DNA of 64,000 bases from Curvularia sp. ZM96 (GCA_022457065.1 JAJGBQ010000004.1:2046001-2110000), one strand, 5' to 3'. Shown: positions 21,749-33,490, numbered from the stretch's first letter. The notes: a model not told the origin generated them from the letters alone. Numbers and translations: made by a program.

Positions 21749-24254
21749 GATGTCGGAGATAGCAAGTGTCGTAGTGCAGAGAACAACATTAGAAACTCGA
21801 GGGGCCTAGCAGCCCTACATAATATAGGGAACTGCTCAGGCAGACGGATGAACGGAGATCAATTCAGGTGGCAATCTCTGGCCCTCCAGACCTGCCCACG
21901 ATAAACTTTGTAAGATGATGCCAGTCTCGCTAGTTTCCTTCATTGACGGGGCGGAACTACCCCTTGTGGCGCCGGAAGGCTACCCGCAAGCGAGCGGTCA
22001 TCCATTCCCTCCATCCCTGCGCCACATTACCGATCGATTCCTACCGTTTTGTCCACAAAGCTGGAATCATGATTTGGTCTATGATCCGATGTAGCACCCT
22101 AGCATCCCAGAATTCCAACTGATAGGTATGCTCTGTACCTTCGCCGTCTTGTCTTCAAGGTCCTTGAATTTGCAGTAGGATCTGGGTTTGTTTTGCGAGC
22201 CCGTAGATCGTATCCTTGAACAAGCACAGCGAAGTGTGGGGTTGTCTTTGCTAAACAACACGATGAGTGGTTTTCCCGAGTTTCGATGTTCCTAAAATCT
22301 GGGACGTCGCAAACTCAATTTTTGTTGGCGAGGTGAGCTGCCCGATACGTACAGCCTTAGCCCAGAATATGAAGCGATCGACGCAGGATGGCCATCAGGG
22401 ATTGCACAACTCATCTCACACAACTGGAAATAACTCTGTGTTGTTGCTGCACCCGTAAGATTGCCTACGGGGATGGTAATAATCTTGCCTCTTTCTTCCT
22501 CCCTTCCAATGTATTCTCAGATGTTCACACAAGAGAGCGTCTGCGATGCTTGACTTGAAAAACGGAATTGCTGGTACGATTACCGAGCGATTGCCTGGGA
22601 TTTGCGTGCCTGGAAGCTGACGCAAAAGAGGCTTCCCCACACAACCTGTTAGTAGCTGAAGGATCGTGCCGCGGAGCGCGAACAGCGGGTAAGGGCTGTC
22701 AGAAGCATCCGAAGCAGCTGCTGATCTGTGCATCACCACGCTCTACGGGAACCGGGGACCTGGACTGCCATCACCGATCAGCTCCACCTGCCGTGAAGTT
22801 CGCTACCAAGTTACGCAAGCAGATTGGCCCTAAAGCAATGGCTAGAGCTCTGGGTCCATAGCGCCATAACGCCATTGCGCCATGACATCTGTCCAGCAGG
22901 CTCGCCATCACTGTCGCCATCGCCGCACCATCATGCCATTTGCAGTAGCCGTTTCCCGCGTCCTATTAGCGTTTTCATATCAGAAAAAGAAAATATGCAA
23001 GACTTCAGCCGGCACATCTTTGCCTCCACACTGTTCAGCTTTTGTGCAACGTCTCATGAGTCTCGGTCCAACGCGCATTGCTGGTACGCGAAACGGGACT
23101 GGCGCCATGAATTTCAGATTTGCCTGCGGGGGCCTGGGCGGTGCAGTATCTTATCGTTGTTGGACAAGAAGCTGAGAAGCAGGGACATACAATCGACGAG
23201 AAGTGCCCTCCTGAGCCCCCTTCAAGCGAAAGCATGGGGTCCAGGGTAGCCAGCTGTGCGCAGGGGTTGGTTTGTGGCTGCACTGACTACTGCAGGTGAT
23301 CACGTCTACATGTAAGGTCCCTGGCTAAGGTAGATTTTCACCCCACTACACTATGAAAACCTGTCCGTTTTCGGAAGAGCTAAGCTCAGCGTGCAAGCCC
23401 ACGTCAGCTTCTTAGCGAAGATGTTTATTGATGGAGAGGGGGCTGGTAAAGTGATAAGAGGGGTTAGGACAGATCATAGAGTATTTCAATTGAGGTGAAG
23501 ATATCTTATCGAGGTTTCAGTGTTGTTCAGGACTTCTGGCGAAGTCATATGTAGATAGCGACAAAGCAGCCACCAGTCCGTCTAATCAAGGCCCAGTGAA
23601 TCCGAATCCGAAAAATCTCCATAAGAAATCCGTCTCTCACAGAGTACCATATCAGGATGGAGATTATCTTTCTTTTACTGGCGATTCAATCGTATCAAAA
23701 ACTCTTACGCGTTGCATGGTTAAAAGCAGTATCATTTACATCCTCGTGTCTGAAGAGGTGTTTTTCAACATCTCTTCTCCCTATGCTTCAATCCCGCGAT
23801 GGTGCGTGTGGGGGTCGAAGCTCAGAGCCGAAACTTGTGATATTGCTGAGGCTTCTTGTTCTTCCATCGCGGTCGCCATTATATGTTCAGTTTCTCATGC
23901 ATACTCTCAGTTAGTAGACATATTAGATTGAAAGCTGCTGTTGACCGTAATACTGTGGCTCTTTGGCAGCCCACCGGTAGTCATACAAGGAACTGCATTG
24001 GCTCTGTCTATGGCTTTTAGTTTCAACCCAGTGCCCTATCCGAGCGCCCAGGTACTGAATAGTCGATACTCTGCGAAAACAAGAGCCCACAGTAGCCCAC
24101 CATCACTGAAAACGTAATCGGTCATGCTTGCAAGTGCGAAATCTCCAAATATACATGGTGCAAAGCCTGCAACAGGAGAATTGTCTTGGATTCAGAACTA
24201 GTCGAGAATGAAGTCAATTGGACGGCCTGGATTGAGTGATAATGATCCTTAAAT
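21749..24254. other. 2.5 kb intergenic region, no supported gene
   Basis: This is the longest gap of the window. Short frames near 22416-23250 overlap on both strands and carry no motif. I could not assemble exons with acceptable splice sites and family resemblance. It may contain a lineage-specific gene, regulatory sequence or a decayed element; nothing specific is visible. Confidence 0.4.
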
Positions 24255-25255
24255 TTAGCCAGGACATGCTACAGTCTTCCAAATCGCCCCTTCAAGTTGT
24301 ATCAAACACTGTTGGCTCTGTGTTCCGCCTAGATCGCCACTGACAAAGACAACCAGAACGGCCGCGTATGCTGCAGTCGCAGCAAATATTTCCGTTCGCC
24401 TTGCATTTGTGCAAAGCGCAACGCTTGATGCAAACAATATCGTATACATGGCTACCAAGCCCAGCTTAGCTTTTGCATTTGGTACTAAGTACAAGTTTGC
24501 AATTGCCCCTATCAAAAGAATCGCAGCGAGAAGAAGGTCGATACCAGCGACGGTACGGGTGATATGCGAGTTTTTGTATATGATGGTACGGTCGTAAATT
24601 TCAGATGTGTTCCGGCTCCTGAAGATCCAATGGTCCTGAAGGAAACGGGATAGGTAATCTTCCTCGATCGGACGAGCAAGCGTAATTAGGTCGGATTTAT
24701 CATCTAGATATCCCTGGGCGCGTCCCTTGATGAGAGAAACAGGAAACCCTTCGTCATTCTTAACTGCCGTTCCATTGACATATTCGCGCAGAGCTGACAT
24801 TGAGCGATCGCAAGGCTGACGCTTTTCCGCAATCTGCGACCGCGCATTTAGAAAATCATCTGTTTTGAATAAGCCCGAAGGTGGATCAAACAAACTTCGA
24901 ACGGCCACTTACAATACTGCTGAACAAGACTCCCCATTTCTTCAATGCTGTTGACCCGTTTTTCTTCAAAACTGCCTGTCGCTTTGGCTCGTTCACTCAG
25001 CATCTCCCAGCCTTTCGATCCTTGACGCACTTCGTATTCTGCATGCTTTCTGGCAATCCCGTCTTGCTCATCGATCTCAGCTTCTAGAGATGTTATCCGG
25101 GCCTGTAAATGGAGCGCATATCTCGCTGCTAGCTGATCAAACTTGCGAAACACGAATGTTTCCCCATCTGGATCACGCGCTATCCATCTAGCGAGTGTAG
25201 GGTATCCGTCGCGGTTGCGAAGGTCTCCGGGCTCTAAATCGATATTTCGTGGCAT
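24255..25255 (-). CDS. DUF6594-domain membrane protein, 315 aa
   Basis: Two exons: 25255-24913 and 24859-24255 (53-base intron, GTAAGT...AACAG, phase 1). The N-terminal part (YPTLARWIARDPDGETFVF, then FRKFDQLAARYALHLQARI and a charged helix) matches the fungal DUF6594 family. The joined sequence reads SLVQQYYDFLNARSQI, the expected long helix. Three membrane helices close the protein (about residues 225-300), separated by short loops. DUF6594 proteins are common in filamentous ascomycetes, and their function is unknown to me. The open frame extends upstream, but the first ATG is at 25255 and the conserved sequence starts just after it. It is divergent from the tandem retropepsin-like gene, with 534 bases between starts. 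Confidence 0.82.
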
Positions 25256-25789
25256 TACATTTCTGTATTCGAATTGTCGTCTCAATATGAAGCTGTTGGA
25301 AGATGTTGCCTATTTCTCAGTCTAGCGCGAACTGCATGCGTTCGTAATCAAGCCACATCAGAGACAGTTGAGCTGCGCCTCGTGCTCAGCCAAGGCTATA
25401 CTACCTGATCACCCTGTTGAAAAAATAGCGCCACTCACAAATGCCTTGCGCTTCACGTTGAGTATTTCTCACAATATCACTAAAATTTCTTACGTTGTGG
25501 TTGATTTTTGGGCTTGTAAAGTAAGAAGGTTTTGATGTTCTTGGGGTAACCGGTAGTGATTGGGTGTGGCCCATTACTGAGTTGCGCTTGTGCTTACTGG
25601 AACCTGTTGCCTGATTGCCTTGTTGGCGCACCATAGCTACGGCGCTTTTTAAGCTCCACAAAGTTCTTACGCAGCATCTTATCCTGTTTTGGTGTATCGA
25701 CTCCCCCATAGTTTAGCGATTCTTTTGCGAAGCATCCTATAGGGCCTTCGTCTTTGACGCTCGCTTTGCCACGTGACAGACCTGACGAC
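25256..25789. promoter_or_regulatory. Divergent promoter region, DUF6594 / retropepsin-like
   Basis: 534 bases between two divergent starts. No TATA-like element stands out. Short frames in this stretch overlap and are not coding by any sign I can see. Confidence 0.35.
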
Positions 25790-27716
25790 ATGGACCCTAC
25801 TTGGCATGCAACTGATTCGGACGATTGGAGACATGTTTTGCCTCCTGATGGTCCCTGCTCGAGAAGGCTGAGTCTTCCTGTCATGCAGACTTTTAAAAGA
25901 TCTACGCCCGGCGTTTCAGAAAATGACATTTCATTTTTCGACTTAGGGTACAACCACATACTGACCAAGTACCCCCGTTGCATTGATGCTCTGTATTCCG
26001 ACGGTGTTAGAAACACGATTCGCGATGCAGCCTCCAAATCAAGGTATGTAGAGATAGAAGATCATGAGTGTTATTAGACAGGAGCTTATCCTCACTTGGA
26101 ATAGGTCAGCCGTCGCCTCAGATGCTCCTGTTAGACCCTCGACTGAAACCGATGCCAACAGCCCCGTTGGCCAGGGACGTTTGGAAGAAATAGAAGAACT
26201 TCCTCGCCAGAAGACAAGAGAACCTTCAAAGACTATCAATGCCGGTCTAGAAAGTCCTGATGCTGCTCATCGCTACGACCAAAATTCGCCAAGGTCAAGC
26301 ACATCACACGCAGTTGAGCTATCTACTCGACAGGTGTCACCGCTACCACAGAATGGTAGACCACTAGAACCGCAGCCGGATCTCTCTGAGACTGCTACTC
26401 AGATTTTCTCTGAGATCAAACACCTAACACTGTATTCGAAGCCCGACAGGGATCCTGACGCATGGGGGACAATACGAAAGACCGAAATGGCTACATTATC
26501 TTCTACCTTGGAAAAGTATATATCAACCGACAACAATCTCATGAAAGGACGCTCAGACCACGTCATCCCAGGCCTTCTTGATTACCAACACTCTGTCGAC
26601 GCCACAGGAGATACGGGAGCAAAGTACAATTTTCTGAATGAAGATTATGCGAAACGATGCAAGTTCAAGATAGACCCGACCTCAAGAAGACCCATAACCA
26701 TCGCGAGTGGCCAAAAGGTCATGACTACCGGTATTGCTGAGGTTTTCTTCTGCTTTCGGGGCGAACAGACTCCGTACCCATTGAAATTCCACATCCTTCC
26801 TGGGTGTATCAAAAACGTCATACTCGGTAAATCATTTCTGAAAGCCACCAAGACCTTTTCCAACTCGTTACATTTCGCCAGGCGAGTGGTAAAACGCTTC
26901 ACGACAACGTTGAACACACACCAGGTTTTGTTTCTGGGTGCATCGCCTCCAATGTTTACCGGCCTGCTCAATGGGGAAACCAAGACGGCGCTTGCCGATT
27001 CAGCGTCCAAAGTCCTGATCATGGATGAGGATTACGCCCAAACGTTGGGCCTTTCAATTGTGAGCACGAAAAAGACGTGTATTAAGCTTCGATTTGCCGA
27101 CGGATCCACTGCATTTACTTCCGGGAAAACGTACAATGTTTCTTGGCAGTTCGGCACTGGGAAACGGTTTCCACTTGACTTTTTCATCCTCAAGAATGCA
27201 CCAGCGGATATTATTCTTAGCGAGGACTTTTTGCTGAGAGAGACGAAAGCTTTCATTGAGTACGCCGATTACTTAATAGAAGAAGAAGAGGAAGAAGACG
27301 GTGATTTCAGCTATTACGACGACAGTGATGATGACGATTTTTTCTTCGCCATTTATCGCGATGAGAACTATCACCCACAAGCCTACACTGAAGGAGCCGA
27401 CCAATATTTTGAGGACGACCGGGAGGATGCCAGGCGAACAGAGGAGGATTTGCATATTGCTAGTCTGATTGGTGATGAAAAGGACGCTGCGATCGCGAGA
27501 GCCAAAGAACGCCGCGCGCAATGGGCAGCAAAACAAGCTGCGAACAGCCTTGCCCAAGGGAGCCAAAATAACACGACGAATACTGCGAGTTCGTCCGTAA
27601 CACCCCAAGCACAGACGAGCAACGCGGCGGGAGTGTCATCCACCAGTAAACGTCAAAGATGGCGGTTCAAGCTTATGAAAAAGCGCAAAGCTGGGCCAAC
27701 TGGGCAGTATCCTTAG
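25790..27716 (+). CDS. Tandem retropepsin-like aspartic protease-fold protein, 621 aa
   Basis: Two exons: 25790-26043 and 26105-27716 (61-base intron, GTATGT...AATAG, phase 2). Residues 1 to about 240 are mostly disordered. Two retropepsin-like domains follow. The first (about 245-335) has the catalytic-type triad DTGA (Asp254-Thr-Gly), then a turn (ITIASGQKV) and VILGKSFL, the usual second half of the fold. The second (about 365-470) keeps the fold pattern (IMDEDYAQTLGL, KLRFADGS, IILSEDFLL), but the triad is DSAS (Asp383-Ser-Ala) and ILG is ILS. An acidic run (Glu/Asp, about 475-505) and a basic, disordered tail follow. Such standalone retropepsin-like proteins exist in Pezizomycotina; the role is unknown. 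No gag, reverse transcriptase or terminal repeats surround it, so it is not part of an intact retroelement. Activity, if any, is inference. Confidence 0.8.
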
Positions 27717-27946
27717 ATCAGTGGCCGGATACGTGCTTTGGCTCAGCAAAATGATTTTTCAGAAACCCAAACGCGATATAGACCGAAAATCTGGGCCAAC
27801 AACTCAGGTGCAGGTGTAATTCATTTAGGTCACTGTTCTTTTTCCTATCTATACTTATTTGTTACCATACCAAACGGGGGAGTCGCTGCATTATAGTATC
27901 GATTGTAAGGGTATCTAAACCGAAAACTTGCAAAATATACACAGGC

Positions 27947-28960
27947 CTATTCTTTCTTGAGCACATCGATCATCCACTCGACTGCATTCTTCGCTTCCGA
28001 CAGCCCATAAGGCGCGGTGAGAACGAAGCAGTGGATTTGCTTCTCCCAGTGGACCCACTCGCCCTTGACGCCCGCTTGAGCACATTGCTCACGGAAGATA
28101 ATGCCATCGGGGCTCAACACGTCGCAACCAGCGGTTATGCCATGAACCTTGATACTATTCTTGGCCAGCAATGAAAGATCGGCATTGATAGGAGAGATGC
28201 GGCGATCGGCGGGATCCCAATCACCTTGCCATGCCTTTGCGGTATTTTTGATCACTTTCTGTGTAAGAAGAGGGTCTTTAGACGCGATCTTTTCAATTTC
28301 TGGATTGTTGCGGGTGAGGTCCGTCGATGGGCATACGGCCATGATGGCGACGGGATGTGAGCTCCGGGTGGTTTCCGTGCTTTGGAGCTCGCTGTCTTCT
28401 CGTACGGCTTCAAGGACCAGACCTAAAGCAATGTTTGCGCCAGATGAATCACCTGTAAAGATGACTCTTTCCCCGGCCTTGTCGGCTTCAGCCATGAGGG
28501 CACGATACGTTTTCATGCACATGGGAAATGAACTCGGCGCAGGGTTGTTGGGCGCCAGCGGCGTTGATACAATAGATATGGTTGTTTCGGGCATCTCCTT
28601 GGCGAGCTTTGCAAGTAGTTTGTAGTGGTGCGGTGAAGGTGGCTCCTGCCAACTACCTCCAGCAAAGTAGTATATTCGCTTCCTGGAACTTTTCTCTGAT
28701 ACATTCGGAGGTGCCAGATCGTATATGTAAATATCGCAAACCGTGCGTTCGTGAAGAGTGCATCCGGATAATTTTGATTTTGACGGGTTCAGTTTGAGGG
28801 AGCCATCCTCATGCTTTGCCGTTGAATTGCCATTGCCGGAAGGCATCAGTCGCACAAGCAACTGGACCACGGTCATAAGAAAGGAACGTTCATGGCGATG
28901 GGTAATCTTTATGGACGACCCTGGGTTAGTTTCATCGGTTGTTATTTGGCCGTCTGTCAT
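27947..28960 (-). CDS. Alpha/beta hydrolase, HSL-type esterase-like, 337 aa
   Basis: Esterase or lipase-like fold of the hormone-sensitive lipase group. The nucleophile elbow is TGDSSGANIA (Ser172). Candidate partners are the Asp in TAGCDVLSPDG and the His in KQIHCFV near the end, in the correct order for a Ser-Asp-His triad. The oxyanion region reads YYFAGGSWQEPPS rather than HGGG, so the usual His is missing while the two Gly remain. A fungal subgroup with this AGG form exists as far as I recall. The N-terminal 60 residues, with a weak hydrophobic stretch (MTVVQLLVRLM), resemble the cap or membrane-associating part. Single exon from the ATG at 28960. Substrate unknown. It is divergent from the NoxC-type gene at about 1.2 kb. 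Confidence 0.85.
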   Translation of the reverse strand: MTDGQITTDETNPGSSIKITHRHERSFLMTVVQLLVRLMPSGNGNSTAKHEDGSLKLNPSKSKLSGCTLHERTVCDIYIYDLAPPNVSEKSSRKRIYYFAGGSWQEPPSPHHYKLLAKLAKEMPETTISIVSTPLAPNNPAPSSFPMCMKTYRALMAEADKAGERVIFTGDSSGANIALGLVLEAVREDSELQSTETTRSSHPVAIMAVCPSTDLTRNNPEIEKIASKDPLLTQKVIKNTAKAWQGDWDPADRRISPINADLSLLAKNSIKVHGITAGCDVLSPDGIIFREQCAQAGVKGEWVHWEKQIHCFVLTAPYGLSEAKNAVEWMIDVLKKE

Positions 28961-30158
28961 GATGAATGTTTCCGGTATATAGAATTGTGCAGGTGTGAAC
29001 GGTCAATGGTAAGCAGACAAGATGCATTGCGGAAAGGCGCTTGTATGTATCCATTTTGGATCGCAAAGTGCAGCCATCATCGATTTCTGTCAGTTTTGCA
29101 TCTTCGCGTCACGAGCGATTCATTCATCGTGAAGAAGCACGGGATTAATGACGTCGTGGCGCAGCATCTGAACATCGATTGGGAGATCCTAGATGAAGGC
29201 GGGAAGATCTCTACGTCGGCAGGCCGATCTCAAGGCAAGGACGCACTGGCAAAGCAACGCCGCGCATCTCAAGATAGGCCTATTCTGTGTACCGCTCAAC
29301 TGGGAAAGCTAGGGCTGAGATTCTTCTTTCGAAGCTGGGACAAGGCTCTATGCAAATCGATGACGTCGCCTCGTATGACGCCACCATGCTTATGCCAAGC
29401 TGGAAGACAGCTTCTACGTAGCCCTCCTTGGCCTTTTGCGCTACTACTATAGCGTCTACTCTAAAACCATAGCAACTTTATTTCATTGTGCACCACCACT
29501 TGACGGTACGGTGAAAAAAGGTACGCGACGCACGTCACGGCTTCTCACTCTGATGACCAGTGCCGTACGCGCGAACAGAAGGGTGGTCAGCTTCGTGGAG
29601 GACGAAACGCGCTTCAAGTCGAAGAAGCATTCGACGAAAGCCAGTAGGATGAACGCCAAGTTCCGATACCCAGCTAAACTTTAATTTTGTACTACCAGCC
29701 TGCCCGCTCTCATTATCACTGATAACATGTGGCTGGTGCCCTGGCAGGTCGAGACTGATGCACGCGCACCCCCAGAAAACAGCCCACCCAAGCTGGGCAA
29801 AAGTCTTGGTCTTGAGCGCTGAGTGGCGGTGCAGCAGGCGGAGATTGCTCTCAGGATCGACTTCCGCTCCGCCAACTGTACAAATTACATCCGCCAGAGC
29901 CGATTCCGTCTTGGGTGTCTTGTCCTTCTGGGCCACATTAGTTCCATCCCGTCTTACTGGCGGCGCTTTGCATGGTTAGCACGTTTGGCACCGTCAACGC
30001 CTTGGCCTACGTGCGCCGATCAAGACATGCAAAACGGACAACGTTGTTGAGGACAAACTTAAAGATGGATGATTCTGTGCAACGCATGTGCCAGCTCATT
30101 CACAAGTCACAACTTTGAGTCCATCAATTCCCCTCTGGATTATTATCCTCACCAGTCA
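28961..30158. other. 1.2 kb divergent intergenic region, no gene seen
   Basis: This lies between the esterase-like gene (-) and the NADPH oxidase gene (+). Overlapping short frames (for example near 29535-29936) lack an ATG start and any motif. The last 90 bases are open in frame with the oxidase and could add 30 residues, but read better as leader. Confidence 0.45.
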
Positions 30159-32205
30159 ATGGCTTCGCAAATCTATCTTACAGACGAGGAGATTAAGCAT
30201 TTCATCGACGATCTCGACCACGATAAGGATGGAAATATCAGCTACGCGGAATTGGAACAAAAACTTGATCAAGTGCACGAAGAGATAGCTCCGAAACCCC
30301 AGCCGCATAACCTCCACCACCAATCTCGCGGCGACGAAGCCCGACATGAGTTCCTCCGGCAAATCATCGGAACGCGCGAGGACCGGATTAAACATGACGA
30401 CTTTGCAAAGATCGTGAAGACATGGGAAATCCCTTCGCTGGAGCACGATCGTAAGGAAGCGAAAGATGAAGACGACTATCTGAAGCACATCTCGCTGTAC
30501 CGACGAGTCCGCGCCTACTGGGCTGTCAAAGGGCCCGAAGTTCTGTTCCTTGCGCTTGTCCTCTCCATGATGATCGCCTTCGGAGTCTGGCAATTCGTCA
30601 AGTATCTCACCTACGACGAGTACACGCCTGCATTTGGTTGGGGAGTTGTCCTGTCAAAGACTTCTGCGGGTGTGCTGTATCCCACCTTCTTCTTCCTTAT
30701 TCTCTCCATGTCAAGGTGGCTTTCAACGTTTCTCCGGCGTTTCTATTTCATTTCGAGATTCATCAATTGGGACCTATCGCAGTCGTTTCACATCAAAATC
30801 TCCATTGTGGCGCTGGTCTTCGCGACCTTGCATGCTATTGGGCATCTCAGTGGCTCTTTCGTCTTTGGGAGTAAGCCGAATCGACAAGACGCGGTTGCGA
30901 ATGTCTTTGGGCCAGACGCTGTACCGCGCTCTTACACCAGCTATTTGCGCTCCCTTCCAGGATGGACCGGTCTTACCTCTCTCGGAATGTTCTATCTCCT
31001 GGCAATACTGAGTATGCCTCAGGTTCGAAAATGGAGCTATGAAATCTTTCAGCTTGGCCATCTGCTCATGTTTCCTATCATTGGGTTCATGATGGCGCAC
31101 GGCACTGCGGCTCTTTTGCAATGGCCAATGTTTGGATACTGGCTTGCCTTCCCTACGCTCATGGTTCTCTTCGAACGTGTTTGGCGGTTGATTATGGGTT
31201 TCCGCCCAATTCTCGCTGATCTCGAGCTTCTAGACGAAGAGACTGTTGTCATTACGGCAAACATTCCGAAAACTCGTCCTTGGGACTATAAGGCTGGCCA
31301 GTATGTCTTCGTCCAGGTGCCGCAACTGTCTCGCTTCCAATGGCATCCATTTACAGTGTCAACTTGCATTAAGAATACCATGCAAGTTCACATCAAGGCC
31401 GATGGAGATTGGACAAATCAACTCCATGACCTGGCCAAGCAAGGAGGACGGCAAGCCATCAAAATCGGACTAGACGGCCCATTCGGTGCACCTGCGCAGC
31501 GATTTTACGACTTTGAGTATAGCATGGTCTTTGGGTCAGCATTTGCATCCTGTTCCCACGAAAACATTGCTAACCTTTTACAGTGCTGGCATCGGTGTGA
31601 CACCCTTTTCCGGAGTTCTGACCGACCTTCAGTACCATGAGCTTGAACGAGCCAAGTCCCGAGACACCTCGCCTGACACTCTCAACGAATCCTCACGGCA
31701 ATCATCACCCTACACCAACCATCGCCGGATCGACTTTCACTGGATGGTACGCGACAAGAACAATCTGCTCTGGTTCTCTGACCTCTTGAACGAAGTTTCA
31801 CGAGCGATTCCCCAAGCCCCAGATCTCGATATTCGCATCAATACATATGTAACGCAAAAGCGCAAGCAGATCTCTCAACATGTCTTTAGGTGGCTGTTGG
31901 AGAAACATCGCACGCCGGAGCATCCGCAATCGCCTATCACGGGTCTTGTCAATCCTACTCATTTTGGTCGCCCGGACATCCGCGGCATCATGGAGCGACA
32001 CTACGAGGATATGAGCAAGGTGCTGTCTGAAGGCCTGAATGAGAAAGGACGTGGGAAGAAGGACGAAGTTAAGGTTGGAGTGTTTTTCTGTGGTCCGCCC
32101 GTAATCGGCCAGCAGATTGCCGATCAGTGTAGCATGCTGAGTGCGAGGGCGCGCAATGAGGGTAGGAGGATTGAGTATCGATTCATGATTGAAGTGTTTG
32201 GCTAG
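30159..32205 (+). CDS. noxC: NADPH oxidase with EF-hand, NoxC type, 665 aa
   Basis: Membrane enzyme passing electrons from NADPH through FAD and two haems to O2, making superoxide for signalling and development. Exons 30159-31534 and 31584-32205 (49-base intron, phase 2). An EF-hand loop with complete calcium ligands, DHDKDGNISYAE (residues 20-31), starts the protein; this marks the NoxC class against NoxA and NoxB. The ferric-reductase domain follows (about 130-340), with His-containing helices LVFATLHAIGHL and LGHLLMFPIIGFMMAHG. The FAD motif is WHPFTVS; NADPH-binding pieces are DGPFGAP, GAGIGVTPF and FFCGPP. The C-terminus ends in MIEVFG. A Ser/Arg-rich insert splits the nucleotide domain near HELERAKSRDT. 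The ATG at 30159 is preferred over the in-frame ATG at 30069 because the protein body begins there. Confidence 0.9.
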
Positions 32206-32643
32206 TTTTCTGCAATTTGGACGCTAATACAAATTGGCGAATATCCTACTTAGACAGATTTAATGTGCGAATATAGCTTACGATAATTTGAGAATTTAGA
32301 ATTTGCTACTTTATCAAAGTCACCGCAAGGAAGTGTTGCGACAAAAGTGATGTAGTTGAACTACTCAAGAACCCAAAGTGCAAGGCACGTGTGCAACCCG
32401 CCCAGCGCTAACTCCGCGTCGCTAACGCCGACATGTCGGAACGTATCTCACTGTGCGGGACTGCCATCCCTTCAACCACGGCTACCTCGACCTTCTCCGC
32501 ACACGTTTCCTACGAAGCAAATACCACCTACATATCCGGCCGCTTTTGACCCCCTCAACCCTTTCAAACCCACCCACCTCCTACTGTCCAAACCTTCCAA
32601 CCCCGCCCTCTTCCGCACTCCCGACATCCCTCCAACCCTCACA
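32206..32643. other. Intergenic, NoxC to Ubc7
   Basis: 438 bases holding the 3' end of the oxidase transcript and the promoter and leader of Ubc7. The part just before the E2 start is C-rich (pyrimidine tracts), common in fungal promoters. Confidence 0.4.
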
Positions 32644-33236
32644 ATGGCCTCCCCCGCCGCCAAACGCCTCTTCAAAGAATACCGGGCCCTTTCCAACGAC
32701 CCCCCAGAGGGCATAACCGCGGGCCCCGTGAACGAAGACGACATGCTCATCTGGGAAGCCCTAATCCAAGGCCCCGAAGGCACACCTTTCGAAGGCGGCG
32801 TCTTTCCTGCTGAACTGCGTTTTCCCAAAGACTATCCGCTTGCGCCGCCAAAGATGAAGTTTATTACTGAAATGTGGCATCCGAACGGTAAGGGAAAACA
32901 CCCCTACCTCATACCGAGGGATATATATATCAAGCATGGAAAAAGGAAAGAGTGGTTTGGCTAACGTGTGTTCATGTGACAGTGTATCCGAACGGCGAAG
33001 TCTGCATATCCATTCTCCACGCACCAGGCGAGGATCCCATGCAATACGAGCAAGCGTCCGAGCGATGGTCGCCGATACAAAGTGTAGAGAAGATTCTGAT
33101 TAGTGTGATGAGTATGCTGGCGGAGCCGAATGATGAGAGTCCGGCAAATGTGGATGCGGCGCGGATGTGGAGGGAGAAGAGGAAGGAGTACGAGGAGATT
33201 GTCAGGACAAATGTGAGAAAGAGTCTGGGCCTGTGA
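32644..33236 (+). CDS. UBC7: Ubiquitin-conjugating enzyme E2, Ubc7 type, 165 aa
   Basis: E2 enzyme of ER-associated degradation, working with Hrd1/Doa10-type ligases and the Cue1 anchor. Exons 32644-32887 and 32983-33236 (95-base intron, GTAAGG...GACAG, phase 1). The UBC fold is complete: FPKDYPLAPPKMKFITEMWHPN, then across the junction VYPNGEVCISILHAPGEDP. Catalytic Cys89 is followed by the acidic-loop insertion typical of Ubc7/UBE2G (EDPMQYEQASERWSP). The length equals that of yeast Ubc7 (165 aa). The reading frame runs open into the intron for about 25 codons, so a naive reading gives a false C-terminus. The ATG at 32644 begins MASPAAKRLFKEY, the standard start of the family. Confidence 0.95.
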
Positions 33237-33490
33237 AAATCAGAGGGACAAAAGACGAATGGTATGGGTATAGTTAGGTTTCAAATGCATAGCGATAGGG
33301 AGTTTGATGAAAGAAAGAAAAGAAGAATGGCATTTGCTTCGCTTGCGTTATTTCGTGCCTGGCAGCACATGTATGAGCCACGATTGAAGAAAAAACAAAA
33401 GAAAACATGAACGTTAATCCCGCTCCATGTGCCCAAATCCGTCCCCTTCTGCTTCTCGTGTCCCGATGCTTTAAGAACCCACATTACAAG

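Noticed and set aside
26044..26104. Start of the retropepsin-like protein at an ATG near 26064
   Set aside because: That ATG lies inside a 61-base intron with good splice sites; the upstream exon joins in frame.
25790..27716. Retrotransposon remnant
   Set aside because: Protease-like domains only; no gag, reverse transcriptase, integrase or terminal repeats nearby, and the gene has a normal intron.
29535..29936. 133-codon minus-strand frame between esterase and NoxC
   Set aside because: It starts at GTG, not ATG, has no motif and no splice partners.
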